This document shows, piece after piece, positions 5,844 to 14,180 of a stretch of 43,252 bases of DNA. The notes under the pieces were generated by a model that saw only the letters and a program-made list of their open reading frames with translations, did not search any database and was not told the DNA's origin. Origin of the DNA: Rhizobium sophorae (GTDB lineage Bacteria > Pseudomonadota > Alphaproteobacteria > Rhizobiales > Rhizobiaceae); assembly GCF_013087515.1 (NCBI RefSeq), contig NZ_JABFCN010000064.1, forward strand, positions 1 through 43,252, read 5' to 3'. Within the stretch, counting starts at the first letter, position 1, and each line of letters opens with the position of its first letter. Both the position numbers and the translations under genes were made by a program.

Positions 5844-8800
5844 GTGGCCGTCCCCCATTTCTCCGTCAGCGTCGTCGCCCGCGGCTCAGGCCGCAGCGCC
5901 GTGCTGTCAGCGGCCTACCGGCATTGCGCCAAGATGGAGTTCGAGCGCGAGGCCCGCACGATCGATTACACCCGCAAGCAGGGATTGCTCCATGAGGAGT
6001 TCGTCATTCCCGCCGACGCGCCGCAATGGCTGCGCTCGATGATTGCCGATCGTTCGGTGTCCGGCGCTTCCGAGGCTTTCTGGAACAAGGTCGAAGATTT
6101 CGAGAAGCGCTCCGACGCGCAGCTCGCCAAGGATGTGACGATCGCCTTGCCGGTCGAGCTGACGCCCAAGCAGAACATCGCGCTGGTGCGGGATTTCGTC
6201 GAGCAGTACATCACGGCGAAGGGCATGGTGGCCGACTGGGTCTACCATGATGCGCCCGGCAATCCGCATGTTCATCTCATGACGACCTTGCGGCCGCTGA
6301 CCGCGGACGGTTTTGGAGCCAAGAAGGTCCCGGTAACAGGACCGGACGGCAATCCGATCCGCAACGACGCCGGCAAAATCGTCTATGAGCTTTGGGCCGG
6401 AAGCATCGACGATTTCAACGCGTTTCGCGACGGCTGGTTTGCCTGCCAGAACAGGCACCTGGCGCTCGCCGGCCTCGACATTTACGTCGATGGCCGCTCC
6501 TTCGAGAAGCAAGGGATTGAACTCGAGCCGACTATCCATCTCGGCGTCGGCACGAAGGCGATCGAGCGAAAATCAGATGGTGCGTCCGACCCGGTCGAGC
6601 TCGAACGCCTCGAACTGCAGGAGGCTCGCAGGGCCGAGAACGCGAGACGAATCGACCATAATCCGAAGCTCGTGCTCGACCTGATCACGCGTGAGAAGAG
6701 CGTCTTCGACGAGCGCGACGTGGCTAAGAACCTCCACCGCTACGTCGACGACGCGGATCTGTTCCAAAGCCTTATGGTACGGATCATTCTGCACCCCGAA
6801 ACCTTCCGCATCGAGCGCGAGCGGATCGACCTTGCCACCGGTATCCGAGTGCCCGCCAAGTACACGACGCGCGACATGATCCGGCTCGAAGCCGAGATGG
6901 CCAATCGCGCCATCTGGCTGTCTCAGCGCTCTTCGCATGGCGTTCGCGACGCAGTGCTGGCAGCGACATTCGAGCGTCATGAACGTCTATCTGACGAGCA
7001 GAGGACCGCGATCGAACATGTGGCGGGACCTGAGCGGATCGCCGCCGTGATCGGCCGCGCCGGCGCCGGCAAGACGACGATGATGAAGGCGGCGCGGGAG
7101 GCATGGGAAGCGGCCGGTTATCGGGTCGTCGGCGCAGCACTTGCCGGCAAGGCGGCCGAGGGCCTGGAGAAGGAAGCGGGCATCATCTCTCGGACCCTTG
7201 CATCGTGGGACCTTCGCTGGAACCAGGGCCGTGACCAGCTCGATGGCAAGACGGTGTTCGTTCTCGACGAGGCCGGCATGGTGTCATCTAGGCAGATGGC
7301 GCTGTTCGTCGAAGCGGTGACGAAAGCCGGTGCCAAGCTCGTTCTCGTCGGCGATCCCGAACAGCTTCAACCGATCGAGGCTGGGGCTGCCTTCCGCGCC
7401 ATCGCCGATCGCATCGGCTATGCCGAACTCGAAACGATCTATCGCCAGCGCCAGCAATGGATGCGCTATGCCTCGCTCGATCTCGCGCGCGGTAAGGTCG
7501 GCCGGGCGGTCGACGCCTACCGTGCCAATGGCAAGATAATAGGATCGGACCTGAAAGCCGACGCAGTCGACAACCTGATCGCTGCCTGGGACCGCGATTA
7601 CGATCCGGCAAAGACGTCGCTTATCCTCGCTCATCTGCGCCGCGACGTGCGCATGCTCAACCAAATGGCGCGCATCAAGCTTATCGAACGCGGGGTTCTC
7701 GACCAGGGAACCATGTTCAAGACCGCCGATGGCGGACGCAACTTCGCCGTCGGCGATCAGATCGTTTTCCTGAAGAACGAGGGATCGCTCGGCGTCAAGA
7801 ACGGCATGCTGGCCAAGGTCGTCGAGACGGGACCAGGACGCATCACCGCGCGGATCGGCGAGAGGGAGAATGCTCGCCAGGTGCTGGTCGAACAGCGCTT
7901 CTACAACAACCTCGATCACGGCTATGCCACGACCATCCACAAGAGCCAGGGCGCGACGGTCGACCAGGTCAAGGTGCTCGCTTCCCTTTCGCTCGATCGC
8001 CATCTCACCTATGTCGCCATGACCCGTCATCGTGAGGACCTGACCGTCTACTACGGCCGTAGATCCTTCGCGAAGAACGGTGGGTTGATCCCGATCTTGT
8101 CGCGAAGGAACGCGAAGGAAACGACTCTCGATTACGAGAAAAGTGACTTCTACCGCGAGGCGCTTCGTTTTGCCGAAGCACGCGGTCTGCATCTGGTCAA
8201 CGTCGCCCGAACCCTGGTTCGCGACCGGCTGGAATGGGTCGTCAGCCAAAAGCAAAAACTTGCCAATCTCGGCGCTCGCCTTGCCGCCGTCGCCGGCAAG
8301 CTCGGCCTCATCCGCGGCGCCGCGCAGTCCCCAACCCAAAACAACACCAAGGAGGCAAAGCCGATGGTCTCGGGCATCACAACCTTCGCCAAATCGGTCG
8401 ACCAGGCGATCGAGGACAAGATCGCCGCCGATCCAGGATTGAAGAAGCAATGGGAGGAGGTCTCGACCCGCTTCCACCTCGTTTACGCCCAGCCGGAAAG
8501 CGCGTTCAAGGCAGTCAATGTCGATGCAATGCTGAAGGACGAGACCGCCCAGAAATCCACGTTGGCCAAGCTTGGGTCGGAGCCCGAAAGCTTCGGCGCG
8601 CTGAAGGGCAAGACCGGGATCCTCGCCAGCCGCTCCGACAGACAGGAGCGCGAGAAGGCTGGGACCAATGCGCCGGCGCTGGCCCGAAATTTGGAGCGCT
8701 ATCTGCGCCAGCGGGCGGAGGCGGAACGCAAGTTCGAGGTCGAAGAACGTGCCGTCCGGCTGAAGGTCTCGATCGATATTCCCGCACTGTCGCCAAACGC

Positions 8801-9155
8801 AAAACAAACATTGGAACGCGTTCGCGATGCGATCGACCGGAACGACCTGCCCGCCGGTCTCGAATACGCGCTCGCCGACAAAATGGTGAAGGCGGAACTG
8901 GAGGGTTTCGCCAAGGCGGTATCGGAGCGGTTCGGCGAGCGAACCTTCCTGTCGCTTGCCGCGAAGGAACCCAATGGACAGACCTTCAGTGCCGTCACTT
9001 CGGGAATGACGGCCGGACAGAAGACGGAGGTGCAATCGGCGTGGAATTCGATGCGGACGGTGCAGCAACTCGCCGCTCATGAGCGCACGACCGAGGCGCT
9101 GAAGCAAGCGGAGACCCTGCGTCAGACGAAGAGCCAGGGGCTCTCGCTCAAATGA
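5844..9155 (+). CDS. traA: TraA, MobA-type relaxase fused to a RecD/TraI-like helicase
   Basis: This relaxase nicks oriT, stays bound to the 5' end and unwinds the DNA for transfer. The product has 1103 residues from a GTG start at 5844 (MAVPHFSVSVVARGSG). The N-terminal MobA/MobQ relaxase domain carries the histidine metal motif HVH at 142-144. A superfamily 1 helicase domain follows, with a P-loop GRAGAGKTT (Lys410), a VLDEAGMV Walker B, LVLVGDPEQLQP, and the late motif YATTIHKSQGATVD. The last 330 residues are helical and of unknown role. The ribosome site is weak (AAAGAG), suggesting low expression. It overlaps traF by 4 nt (ATGA) and heads the rightward traAFBH operon beside oriT. Confidence 0.97.
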   Translation: MAVPHFSVSVVARGSGRSAVLSAAYRHCAKMEFEREARTIDYTRKQGLLHEEFVIPADAPQWLRSMIADRSVSGASEAFWNKVEDFEKRSDAQLAKDVTIALPVELTPKQNIALVRDFVEQYITAKGMVADWVYHDAPGNPHVHLMTTLRPLTADGFGAKKVPVTGPDGNPIRNDAGKIVYELWAGSIDDFNAFRDGWFACQNRHLALAGLDIYVDGRSFEKQGIELEPTIHLGVGTKAIERKSDGASDPVELERLELQEARRAENARRIDHNPKLVLDLITREKSVFDERDVAKNLHRYVDDADLFQSLMVRIILHPETFRIERERIDLATGIRVPAKYTTRDMIRLEAEMANRAIWLSQRSSHGVRDAVLAATFERHERLSDEQRTAIEHVAGPERIAAVIGRAGAGKTTMMKAAREAWEAAGYRVVGAALAGKAAEGLEKEAGIISRTLASWDLRWNQGRDQLDGKTVFVLDEAGMVSSRQMALFVEAVTKAGAKLVLVGDPEQLQPIEAGAAFRAIADRIGYAELETIYRQRQQWMRYASLDLARGKVGRAVDAYRANGKIIGSDLKADAVDNLIAAWDRDYDPAKTSLILAHLRRDVRMLNQMARIKLIERGVLDQGTMFKTADGGRNFAVGDQIVFLKNEGSLGVKNGMLAKVVETGPGRITARIGERENARQVLVEQRFYNNLDHGYATTIHKSQGATVDQVKVLASLSLDRHLTYVAMTRHREDLTVYYGRRSFAKNGGLIPILSRRNAKETTLDYEKSDFYREALRFAEARGLHLVNVARTLVRDRLEWVVSQKQKLANLGARLAAVAGKLGLIRGAAQSPTQNNTKEAKPMVSGITTFAKSVDQAIEDKIAADPGLKKQWEEVSTRFHLVYAQPESAFKAVNVDAMLKDETAQKSTLAKLGSEPESFGALKGKTGILASRSDRQEREKAGTNAPALARNLERYLRQRAEAERKFEVEERAVRLKVSIDIPALSPNAKQTLERVRDAIDRNDLPAGLEYALADKMVKAELEGFAKAVSERFGERTFLSLAAKEPNGQTFSAVTSGMTAGQKTEVQSAWNSMRTVQQLAAHERTTEALKQAETLRQTKSQGLSLK

Positions 9156-9718
9156 AGACATCCGTGTTTGCGTTTGGGACGCGACGCGCTCAAAGGGCGC
9201 ATGCAGTCGTGCTCTTGGCCTTGGCGGCATCCATCGTTGGCAGCGGTGTTGCTGCCGCAATCGTCGGCGGTTTCCGCATCAACCTGACACCGAGCGAACC
9301 CCTCGGCCTCTGGCGGATCGTGGCGCTCGATCGCCCGGCCGCTGCCGGAGACCTTGTCTTCATTTGCCCTCCGCAAACTGCGGTGATGATGGCGGCGAGA
9401 GAGCGTGGTTATCTCCGCTCCGGCACCTGCCCGGGCGGCGTAGCGCCGCTCATCAAGACCGTCGTCGCAGTCCCCGGGCAGCATGTTCAAATCGGCGCCC
9501 GAGTGACAATCGATGGGCATCCAATCCCATTTTCCGATCTGGCAGAGCGGGACGGCAATGGCCGGTCGATGAAGCCATTTCCCGGCGGCGTCGTGCCCGA
9601 CGAAAGCGTCTTTCTCCATTCACCGTTCAGGAGCTCCTATGACTCCCGCTATTTCGGCCCCCTGCCCGCCTCCGGAATCCTCGGTCTGGCGCAACCGGTG
9701 CTCACCTATGCGCCGTGA
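9152..9718 (+). CDS. traF: TraF, S26-type peptidase for conjugal transfer
   Basis: A 188-residue membrane-anchored protease of the signal peptidase I (S26) superfamily. In RP4 and Ti systems TraF cyclises or matures the TrbC pilin. One membrane helix spans about residues 19-40. The catalytic serine should be Ser48 in LTPSEPLGLWR, and the general base Lys102 in LIKTVVAVPGQ. The downstream conserved region (GVVPDESVFLHS, FRSSYDSRYFGPLP) fits the family. It overlaps traA by 4 nt and traB by 11 nt. Its substrate, TrbC, is encoded in the trb operon of this window. Confidence 0.94.
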   Translation: MKTSVFAFGTRRAQRAHAVVLLALAASIVGSGVAAAIVGGFRINLTPSEPLGLWRIVALDRPAAAGDLVFICPPQTAVMMAARERGYLRSGTCPGGVAPLIKTVVAVPGQHVQIGARVTIDGHPIPFSDLAERDGNGRSMKPFPGGVVPDESVFLHSPFRSSYDSRYFGPLPASGILGLAQPVLTYAP

Positions 9719-10871
9719 GCACCTCCAGCCAACCGCATTGATGGCCGTTTCAATCGTCGCCGGGACGGTGGGATGGAGTGGACATGTCCTCCTTCTCCCG
9801 GTCGCGCTCGCGTTTCCGGTTCTCTGGGCGCTTGCGCGAACGAGGCTGACGGCCGCGTTTGTCTCGGCCGGCTATTTTCTCGCTGCGTCACGCGGTCTGC
9901 CGCAGGGCGTAGCCACCTTCTATTCGTCTGACCTCTGGCCTGGATTATTGCTCTGGCTCTGTGCGTCCACCGGCTTCGTCATCGTGTACACCGTCCTCTG
10001 GACGAAGGAGACGGGTGCTCGTCCGTGTCACTATTTCCTGGCAGCGGCTCTGATGGCCATTCCGCCATTCGGCATCACCGGCTGGGCTCATCCGATCACG
10101 GCCGCGGGCGTGCTGTTTCCAGGATGGGGATGGTGGGGGCTGGTTGCCGTGACAGCCGGCCTCATGGGCCTCGTAACCCGCATGTGGCGAGCTGTCGCGA
10201 TCGTCCTGGCAGGCTTTTGGATCGGGTCCGCCGCAACCTGGGACGAATCGACGCTACCCCAAGGTTGGCAGGGGGTCGATCTCGAAATGGGAGCGTCGTT
10301 GGGGCGCGACACTAGCTTGCAGCGTTACCGTGATCTGATTGCCACGGTCACGGATCGGGCATCGGGCGGCGCCCGCTCGATTGTTCTTCCCGAAAGCGCT
10401 CTTGGCTTCTGGACGCCGACCGTCGAGCGGCTATGGGTGCGAGCTTTGCAGGCAACTGACGCCACCGTTATCGCCGGCGCCGCTGTCGTAGATGCAGGCG
10501 GATACGACAATGTTCTGATCGCCATCTCCAGCGACGGGGCTCGCCTCCTTTATCGCGAGCGCATGCCGGTGCCAGGTTCGATGTGGCAGCCTTGGCGGCC
10601 CCTCCTCGGTCAGAGCGGCGGAGCGCGAGCGCATTTCTTCGCGAACCCGGTCGCGACAATTGCCTACAGGCGGGCCGCACCCCTGATCTGCTACGAGCAA
10701 CTGATCGTCTGGCCCCTTCTCCAATCCATGCTCCACGATCCGGACGTCGTCATTGCCGTCGGCAACGGTTGGTGGACCAAGGGGACGTCCATCGTGGCTA
10801 TCCAGCGCGCCAGCACAAACGCTTGGGCGCGTCTGTTCGACAAACCCGTCGTTTTCTCCTTCAACACCTGA
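9708..10871 (+). CDS. traB: TraB, conjugal transfer protein with a nitrilase-like domain
   Basis: The start at 9708 (MRREHLQPTALMA) overlaps the end of traF and gives 387 residues. Several membrane helices fill the first 180 residues. The C-terminal part resembles the CN-hydrolase/apolipoprotein N-acyltransferase fold: an Glu-containing strand (VLPESALGF, Glu229), a LYRERMPVPGSM segment, and LICYEQ with Cys328. The position normally holding the catalytic Lys appears to be Glu284, so ordinary amidase chemistry is doubtful. TraB is required for or enhances transfer in Ti plasmids, but its reaction is not established. It is the third gene of traAFBH. Confidence 0.9.
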   Translation: MRREHLQPTALMAVSIVAGTVGWSGHVLLLPVALAFPVLWALARTRLTAAFVSAGYFLAASRGLPQGVATFYSSDLWPGLLLWLCASTGFVIVYTVLWTKETGARPCHYFLAAALMAIPPFGITGWAHPITAAGVLFPGWGWWGLVAVTAGLMGLVTRMWRAVAIVLAGFWIGSAATWDESTLPQGWQGVDLEMGASLGRDTSLQRYRDLIATVTDRASGGARSIVLPESALGFWTPTVERLWVRALQATDATVIAGAAVVDAGGYDNVLIAISSDGARLLYRERMPVPGSMWQPWRPLLGQSGGARAHFFANPVATIAYRRAAPLICYEQLIVWPLLQSMLHDPDVVIAVGNGWWTKGTSIVAIQRASTNAWARLFDKPVVFSFNT

Positions 10872-10887
10872 ATGCCATGGAGACCTG

Positions 10888-11484
10888 ATGCTCGACGCCG
10901 CTCTCATCCAACAATGCGCCGACCCCTCTTTGAAGCCCGCAATCGTCGAGCAGTTCGTGACCGCGGCGGGCGCAAATGGTCCGCTCGCCGTCACCGTCAA
11001 ATCAGGTGGCCGATTGATCCTCGTTCCGAAGGCGACAACGCAGGATGAGGCGATGGCGATCGTCCGGCAGTATGTCGGCCAGGCGGTGGTGCGTGTCGGC
11101 CTGACGCAGTTTCCGGCTGGCGTCGGTGTGAAGGACGCGGCTGATCTGAAGCCCGATCTCGTCGATCCTTGCGAAAACCTCCGCAAGGGAACGGCTATGT
11201 TTGCCAAGGTCTTGCGGATTGTCGCCAAGTGGTACGGCAATCCGAAGAACGACGATGTCTTCCCGCAGATCTTCGACGATGCGGTCTATGCCTGGAAGAC
11301 CGGAGAGTTCGAGGGGGTGAGCGTTTTTCAGGCGGAAGATCCTGGGAAAAGCGTCACGATCGACAACGTGTTGCCTGCACACCAGGACAAGGCCACCGTC
11401 GACCTGCCGCCTGCGGATACAGATGCCGAAAGCGTCGGATCAGCGGAGATGCGGATTGACCTGTCGAGGATTGGGGGCAAATGA
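10888..11484 (+). CDS. traH: TraH, conjugal transfer protein
   Basis: The ATG at 10888 (MLDAALIQQCADPSLKPAIVEQFV) follows GGAG at normal spacing and lies 16 nt after traB. The product has 198 residues. The N-terminal two-thirds is a soluble globular domain (VAKWYGNPKNDDVFPQIFDDAVYAW is typical of the family), and the C-terminus is acidic and disordered. Some family members resemble a degenerate lytic transglycosylase partner, but no catalytic residues are clear here. It ends the traAFBH operon. Confidence 0.88.
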   Translation: MLDAALIQQCADPSLKPAIVEQFVTAAGANGPLAVTVKSGGRLILVPKATTQDEAMAIVRQYVGQAVVRVGLTQFPAGVGVKDAADLKPDLVDPCENLRKGTAMFAKVLRIVAKWYGNPKNDDVFPQIFDDAVYAWKTGEFEGVSVFQAEDPGKSVTIDNVLPAHQDKATVDLPPADTDAESVGSAEMRIDLSRIGGK

Positions 11485-11500
11485 TGCCAAATGAAGGCCG

Positions 11501-11879
11501 CTAAGCCTCCGGAAGCGAATAGCGCGTGAGAACAGCGTCCTCGCCATCGAGGGTCACTTCGATGACTTCGTTGACCATAGCCTGCTCTCCCGCCAAATCC
11601 TGCAGTATGAGGGGCAAACAATTCTCGTTGCTGCGCGGGAAGCACCTGCGGGACAATGATCACCAGGCCCGCATGCAATTCCTCTTTCGCGTACAGCTTC
11701 CGGAAGTCGCGGGCGTTGTTCGTCACGAACGTGAAATCCTCCTCGATGATCCGAGGCATCAGATCCCAGTCGGTTTCGCCGCTCAGTCCCAGCCAGTTCA
11801 CATGAAAACAATCGTGGCCATGCGCTTGCGCTACGGCCACAAGCGATGTGTGGAGGCATTCATCGATAAGGAACTTCAC
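11501..11879 (-). pseudogene. Frameshifted DUF5615 (PIN-like) toxin
   Basis: The N-terminal 90 residues (MKFLIDECLHTSLVAVAQAHGH, later DFTFVTNNARDFRKLY) match the DUF5615 PIN-like family of ribonuclease toxins, with acidic residues at Asp6, Glu7 and Asp58. After QQRELFA the frame is lost. Reading one base on restores ILQDLAGEQAMVNEVIEVTLDGEDAVL and the end RYSLPEA followed by a stop at 11501. The break is in a run of four G on the plus strand (11611-11614), where three would keep the frame. It is either a real inactivating mutation or a homopolymer sequencing error. Its start overlaps the antitoxin stop by 4 nt, as in intact operons. Unrepaired, the frame would run on antisense into traH. Confidence 0.8.
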
Positions 11880-12508
11880 GAGGTCGAGCCGGAGGGTTTG
11901 GGAGCGCTGTCGTTTCGAAATCGCAGACGCTTCACGGATTTCACCGTCAGGCCCTGTTCCGAAAGCTTCCGCGGCCGGCCCCTGCCGGGATGGGCCGCAG
12001 CCCAGATCTCGGCAAGGTCCACCATACGCTCGGTGACCGCAGGATAACCCTCGACGATTTCCGCGGTACTTGCGCCCTGGGTCTTCATCGCGGCAATCGT
12101 TCGCACGGGAACACGGGTTCGCTTGAACACCGGCTCGCCGCCCACGACCCCTTTCACGCTTTCAATCATTCGTTCGGCCTCTCGAAGCGCCTCGGCCCGC
12201 GCGGCCAATTGTTCTCGTGCCCGCGCAACGTCGATAATGAGATAGTCGTCTGCCCTAACAGTTTCGGCATGCGGGTTCTGGTCGATCGTATCGAATAAGC
12301 GCTTGCGGCGCTCGGCAGACAAGATCGATCCGACGCCGTACCAGAGCTTCAACCGAAGCAGATCCTCATCGGTGAGCGCTCGACCCCGGCTGCCAATGAG
12401 ATGCGTCGCGATGATCCGCTTGTCGATCGCATTGTGCACTGACTTCACAGCGATCTCGCTGACAGCCGCGGCCTCGGCGGGCGTGTAGGCGTGTGAGGTG
12501 TCGGTCAT
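11876..12508 (-). CDS. DUF433-family antitoxin
   Basis: The 210-residue protein starts at ATG 12508 (MTDTSHAYTPAEAAAVSEIAVKSVHNAID), behind AAGGAG. Upstream in-frame residues look untranslated. The N-terminal part is a MerR/Xre-like helix-turn-helix (residues 8-35). The C-terminal part has the DUF433 signature of VapB-like antitoxins (FKRTRVPVRTIAAMKTQGASTAEIVEGYPAVT). Such proteins pair with DUF5615 PIN-like toxins encoded immediately downstream, as here with an ATGA overlap. The ribosome site lies inside a 7-bp inverted repeat, so autoregulation is likely at transcription, translation or both. Confidence 0.82.
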   Translation of the reverse strand: MTDTSHAYTPAEAAAVSEIAVKSVHNAIDKRIIATHLIGSRGRALTDEDLLRLKLWYGVGSILSAERRKRLFDTIDQNPHAETVRADDYLIIDVARAREQLAARAEALREAERMIESVKGVVGGEPVFKRTRVPVRTIAAMKTQGASTAEIVEGYPAVTERMVDLAEIWAAAHPGRGRPRKLSEQGLTVKSVKRLRFRNDSAPKPSGSTS

Positions 12509-12512
12509 AATC

Positions 12513-12533
12513 ATTCTCCTTGTGGAGAATATA
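12513..12533. promoter_or_regulatory. Inverted repeat over the antitoxin RBS, with XRE-like operator motif
   Basis: ATTCTCC-TTGT-GGAGAAT (12513-12530) surrounds the Shine-Dalgarno of the antitoxin gene. Read on the plus strand, TTGTGGAGAATATA (12520-12533) matches TTGTAGAGAATACT in front of the XRE gene at 12 of 14 positions. This suggests that the two promoters share a repressor. A TATATA -10-like box for leftward transcription overlaps the right edge. Confidence 0.5.
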
Positions 12534-12609
12534 TAATGCAGCTGACATCGCCCGTAAAGATTGACGGAGCTTCTCGATACCAGGGACCCGTCAGACCAGT
12601 AAGGAGGGG

Positions 12610-12831
12610 TCACTTCTTCTCCGGCGGCCGCTTCAGCAGATCAGATGCTTCTACTTCCAAAATCGCTGCTAAGCGGTCCACCACATCGATGCTCGCATTG
12701 TAGACGCTGCGCTCGAGGGAGCTGATGTAAGTGCGATCGATATCTGCTCGAAAAGCAAGCTCTTCTTGCGATAGGCCTTTGGCCAGCCGCGCGGCTTTCA
12801 GATTTCGTGCAAATACCTCTCGAATCTCCAT
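12610..12831 (-). CDS. XRE-family transcriptional regulator, 73 aa
   Basis: A compact single-domain Cro/CI-type repressor. A helix-turn-helix spans about residues 18-42 (LSQEELAFRADIDRTYISSLER), followed by a dimerisation helix (DVVDRLAAILEVEASDLL). No sensor domain is present. It lies 101 nt upstream of the antitoxin gene and reads in the same direction, so it may form one regulatory unit with the toxin-antitoxin pair. A large inverted repeat just upstream looks like its own operator, and a related motif occurs at the antitoxin promoter. No strong ribosome site is visible. Confidence 0.88.
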   Translation of the reverse strand: MEIREVFARNLKAARLAKGLSQEELAFRADIDRTYISSLERSVYNASIDVVDRLAAILEVEASDLLKRPPEKK

Positions 12832-12849
12832 GATCGAGAGAGCATCGGC

Positions 12850-12884
12850 TTGTAGAGTATTTCACCACGGAGTATTCTCTACAA
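12850..12884. promoter_or_regulatory. Operator-like inverted repeat upstream of the XRE gene
   Basis: TTGTAGAG (12850-12857) and CTCTACAA (12877-12884) are perfect 8-bp inverted arms separated by 19 bp, starting 19 nt from the XRE start codon. The arms extend into imperfect AT-rich halves. The spacing fits two repressor dimers or one cooperative site. The next 175 bp, up to traM, hold no other clear feature. Confidence 0.55.
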
Positions 12885-13059
12885 AGACATTCCGTTGACG
12901 AATCAAGATGATGCAGCAGCGTCAGAAAGTTAGTTTCGCGCGAGTGCTGAGCCGCTCAAAATACGAACTCCCTCCCATCCTGTGACGATCTGGTATTTAA
13001 TCGCGAGCGTATGCGGCCTCGGGTCTTGACGTCACAGTATGCAATTTGAGGAGACGGGG

Positions 13060-13380
13060 ATGAAGGACGCCAGCTCATCCGGCGCAGACGACAAAAATGG
13101 AAGACAACTTCGTTACAGTTCAGCGCGAAAATCGGATTTGGAGACGCTGGCTGTTTCGGCGATCCGCGAACACCGTCGGCTCCTCGCAGCCGATCAAGCC
13201 GTATATGACGAGTGGGTTCTCGCCAGTGACGACCCGTCGATCTCCGGTTCGGTGCTTCAAGCCCTTCAAAACGAACACATCGCGCGCCAGAAGAAGTCCG
13301 AGAACCAGCAAGAGGAACTCTCGAAAATCCTGGACGCGCTCGGCTACGTTCCGGACGTGCCACTTGAGAGTGACGGATAA
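13060..13380 (+). CDS. traM: TraM, TraR antiactivator
   Basis: TraM binds TraR and blocks it until the quorum signal accumulates. The ATG at 13060 follows GAGGAGACGGGG; an upstream ATG at 13039 is possible but has no ribosome site. The 106-residue product matches the family in the helical core (DLETLAVSAIREHRRLL, HIARQKKSENQQEELSKILDALGYVPDVP). The ending aligns by eye with the LISILGFIPKV end of pTi TraM. It runs toward traR, and the two stop codons are 3 nt apart, so the pair is convergent. Confidence 0.85.
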   Translation: MKDASSSGADDKNGRQLRYSSARKSDLETLAVSAIREHRRLLAADQAVYDEWVLASDDPSISGSVLQALQNEHIARQKKSENQQEELSKILDALGYVPDVPLESDG

Positions 13381-13383
13381 ACG

Positions 13384-14094
13384 TCAGACCAAGCCGCGAT
13401 CCTTGGCAATTGCGACGAGCTGCGGCACGGACTGGGCGTCAAACTTTTCACGCGCCTTGTCGAGATAGTGTTGCACGGTTCTAGCATTGATGCCGGTGAG
13501 CACCGCCGTCTCGGGTGCGGTCTTTCCCTTCGTCGCCCACATAAGGCACATCACTTCACGCGGTGACAGCGTTTGCTTTGGGGCGAGGCGCATCTTCGCA
13601 GCGATGAACCTCAATTGGTAGTGAATGACCATCAAAGCCTGCAAAGCTGGAAGTGTTTGCTGCAATTCATGGAAATCTGTTCGTGCCTCCGATGTTGCAA
13701 ACGTCAGCATCATGTGTGAACCGAAACTGCCGTTCAGCCCGATTGTGACGCCGCGACGGATCCCGTGATCGAACGCCTGATCTCGGAACTTTCGAAGTTG
13801 GGACATGCCTCGAGCCGGCCAATCATCTGCGGTCCAGACAAAGGCCTCGCGTCGGCGCCTGGCTTCAGTTACGACTGGATCGATGCGTGAATAATGATTG
13901 GCTAAATATGTTTCTTGCCATTCTTTTGGATAGTTGTTGAAGGTGCGAATTTCGGTGCCTGACGCGTCGACATAAGCATATCGCTCAAGCCCGAATGCAT
14001 TGCCGTAGTTACGCAACGCTGTTTTGATCGCTACCTCATCTTGCGACGCCTCTATCGTATCGATCAAATTCCTCAACGCGTCGTTCAATCCCAC
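13384..14094 (-). CDS. traR: TraR, AHL-responsive activator of conjugation
   Basis: LuxR-family regulator of 236 residues. The N-terminal autoinducer-binding domain shows the family landmarks Trp59 (YPKEW), Tyr63, Asp72-Pro73 (SRIDPVV) and Trp87 (FVW). The stretch SRIDPVVTEARRRREAFVW closely parallels Ti-plasmid TraR. The C-terminal GerE-type helix-turn-helix (LSPREVMCLMWATKGKTAPE, TVQHYLDKAREKFDAQS) should bind the tra boxes. The start is a GTG at 14094 behind GAGGGAGA. An 18-bp palindrome lies about 70 nt upstream, overlapping the stop codon of the neighbouring LuxR gene. Position next to traM supports TraR over a different LuxR member. Confidence 0.88.
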   Translation of the reverse strand: MGLNDALRNLIDTIEASQDEVAIKTALRNYGNAFGLERYAYVDASGTEIRTFNNYPKEWQETYLANHYSRIDPVVTEARRRREAFVWTADDWPARGMSQLRKFRDQAFDHGIRRGVTIGLNGSFGSHMMLTFATSEARTDFHELQQTLPALQALMVIHYQLRFIAAKMRLAPKQTLSPREVMCLMWATKGKTAPETAVLTGINARTVQHYLDKAREKFDAQSVPQLVAIAKDRGLV

Positions 14095-14162
14095 TCTCCC
14101 TCTGTTCGTCGGGCTGTCCGAACATGCAGCGGGAATGCGCGGAGATAAATCCCCCGGACTGA

Positions 14163-14180
14163 TACCCCTAGGTTGGGGTA
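14163..14180. promoter_or_regulatory. Palindromic operator candidate upstream of traR
   Basis: TACCCCTAGGTTGGGGTA is an 18-bp palindrome with perfect 6-bp arms, the size expected of a LuxR-family box. It is 69 nt upstream of the traR start and includes the stop codon of the upstream LuxR gene (14168-14170). The half-site ACCCCTA recurs at 14982-14988, about 75 nt upstream of that gene. Binding by the BisR-like protein is an inference. Confidence 0.5.

Noticed and set aside
7284..9260. A 658-codon minus-strand frame opposite traA
   Set aside because: Same reason: it mirrors the helicase and C-terminal parts of TraA and has no credible start or domain.
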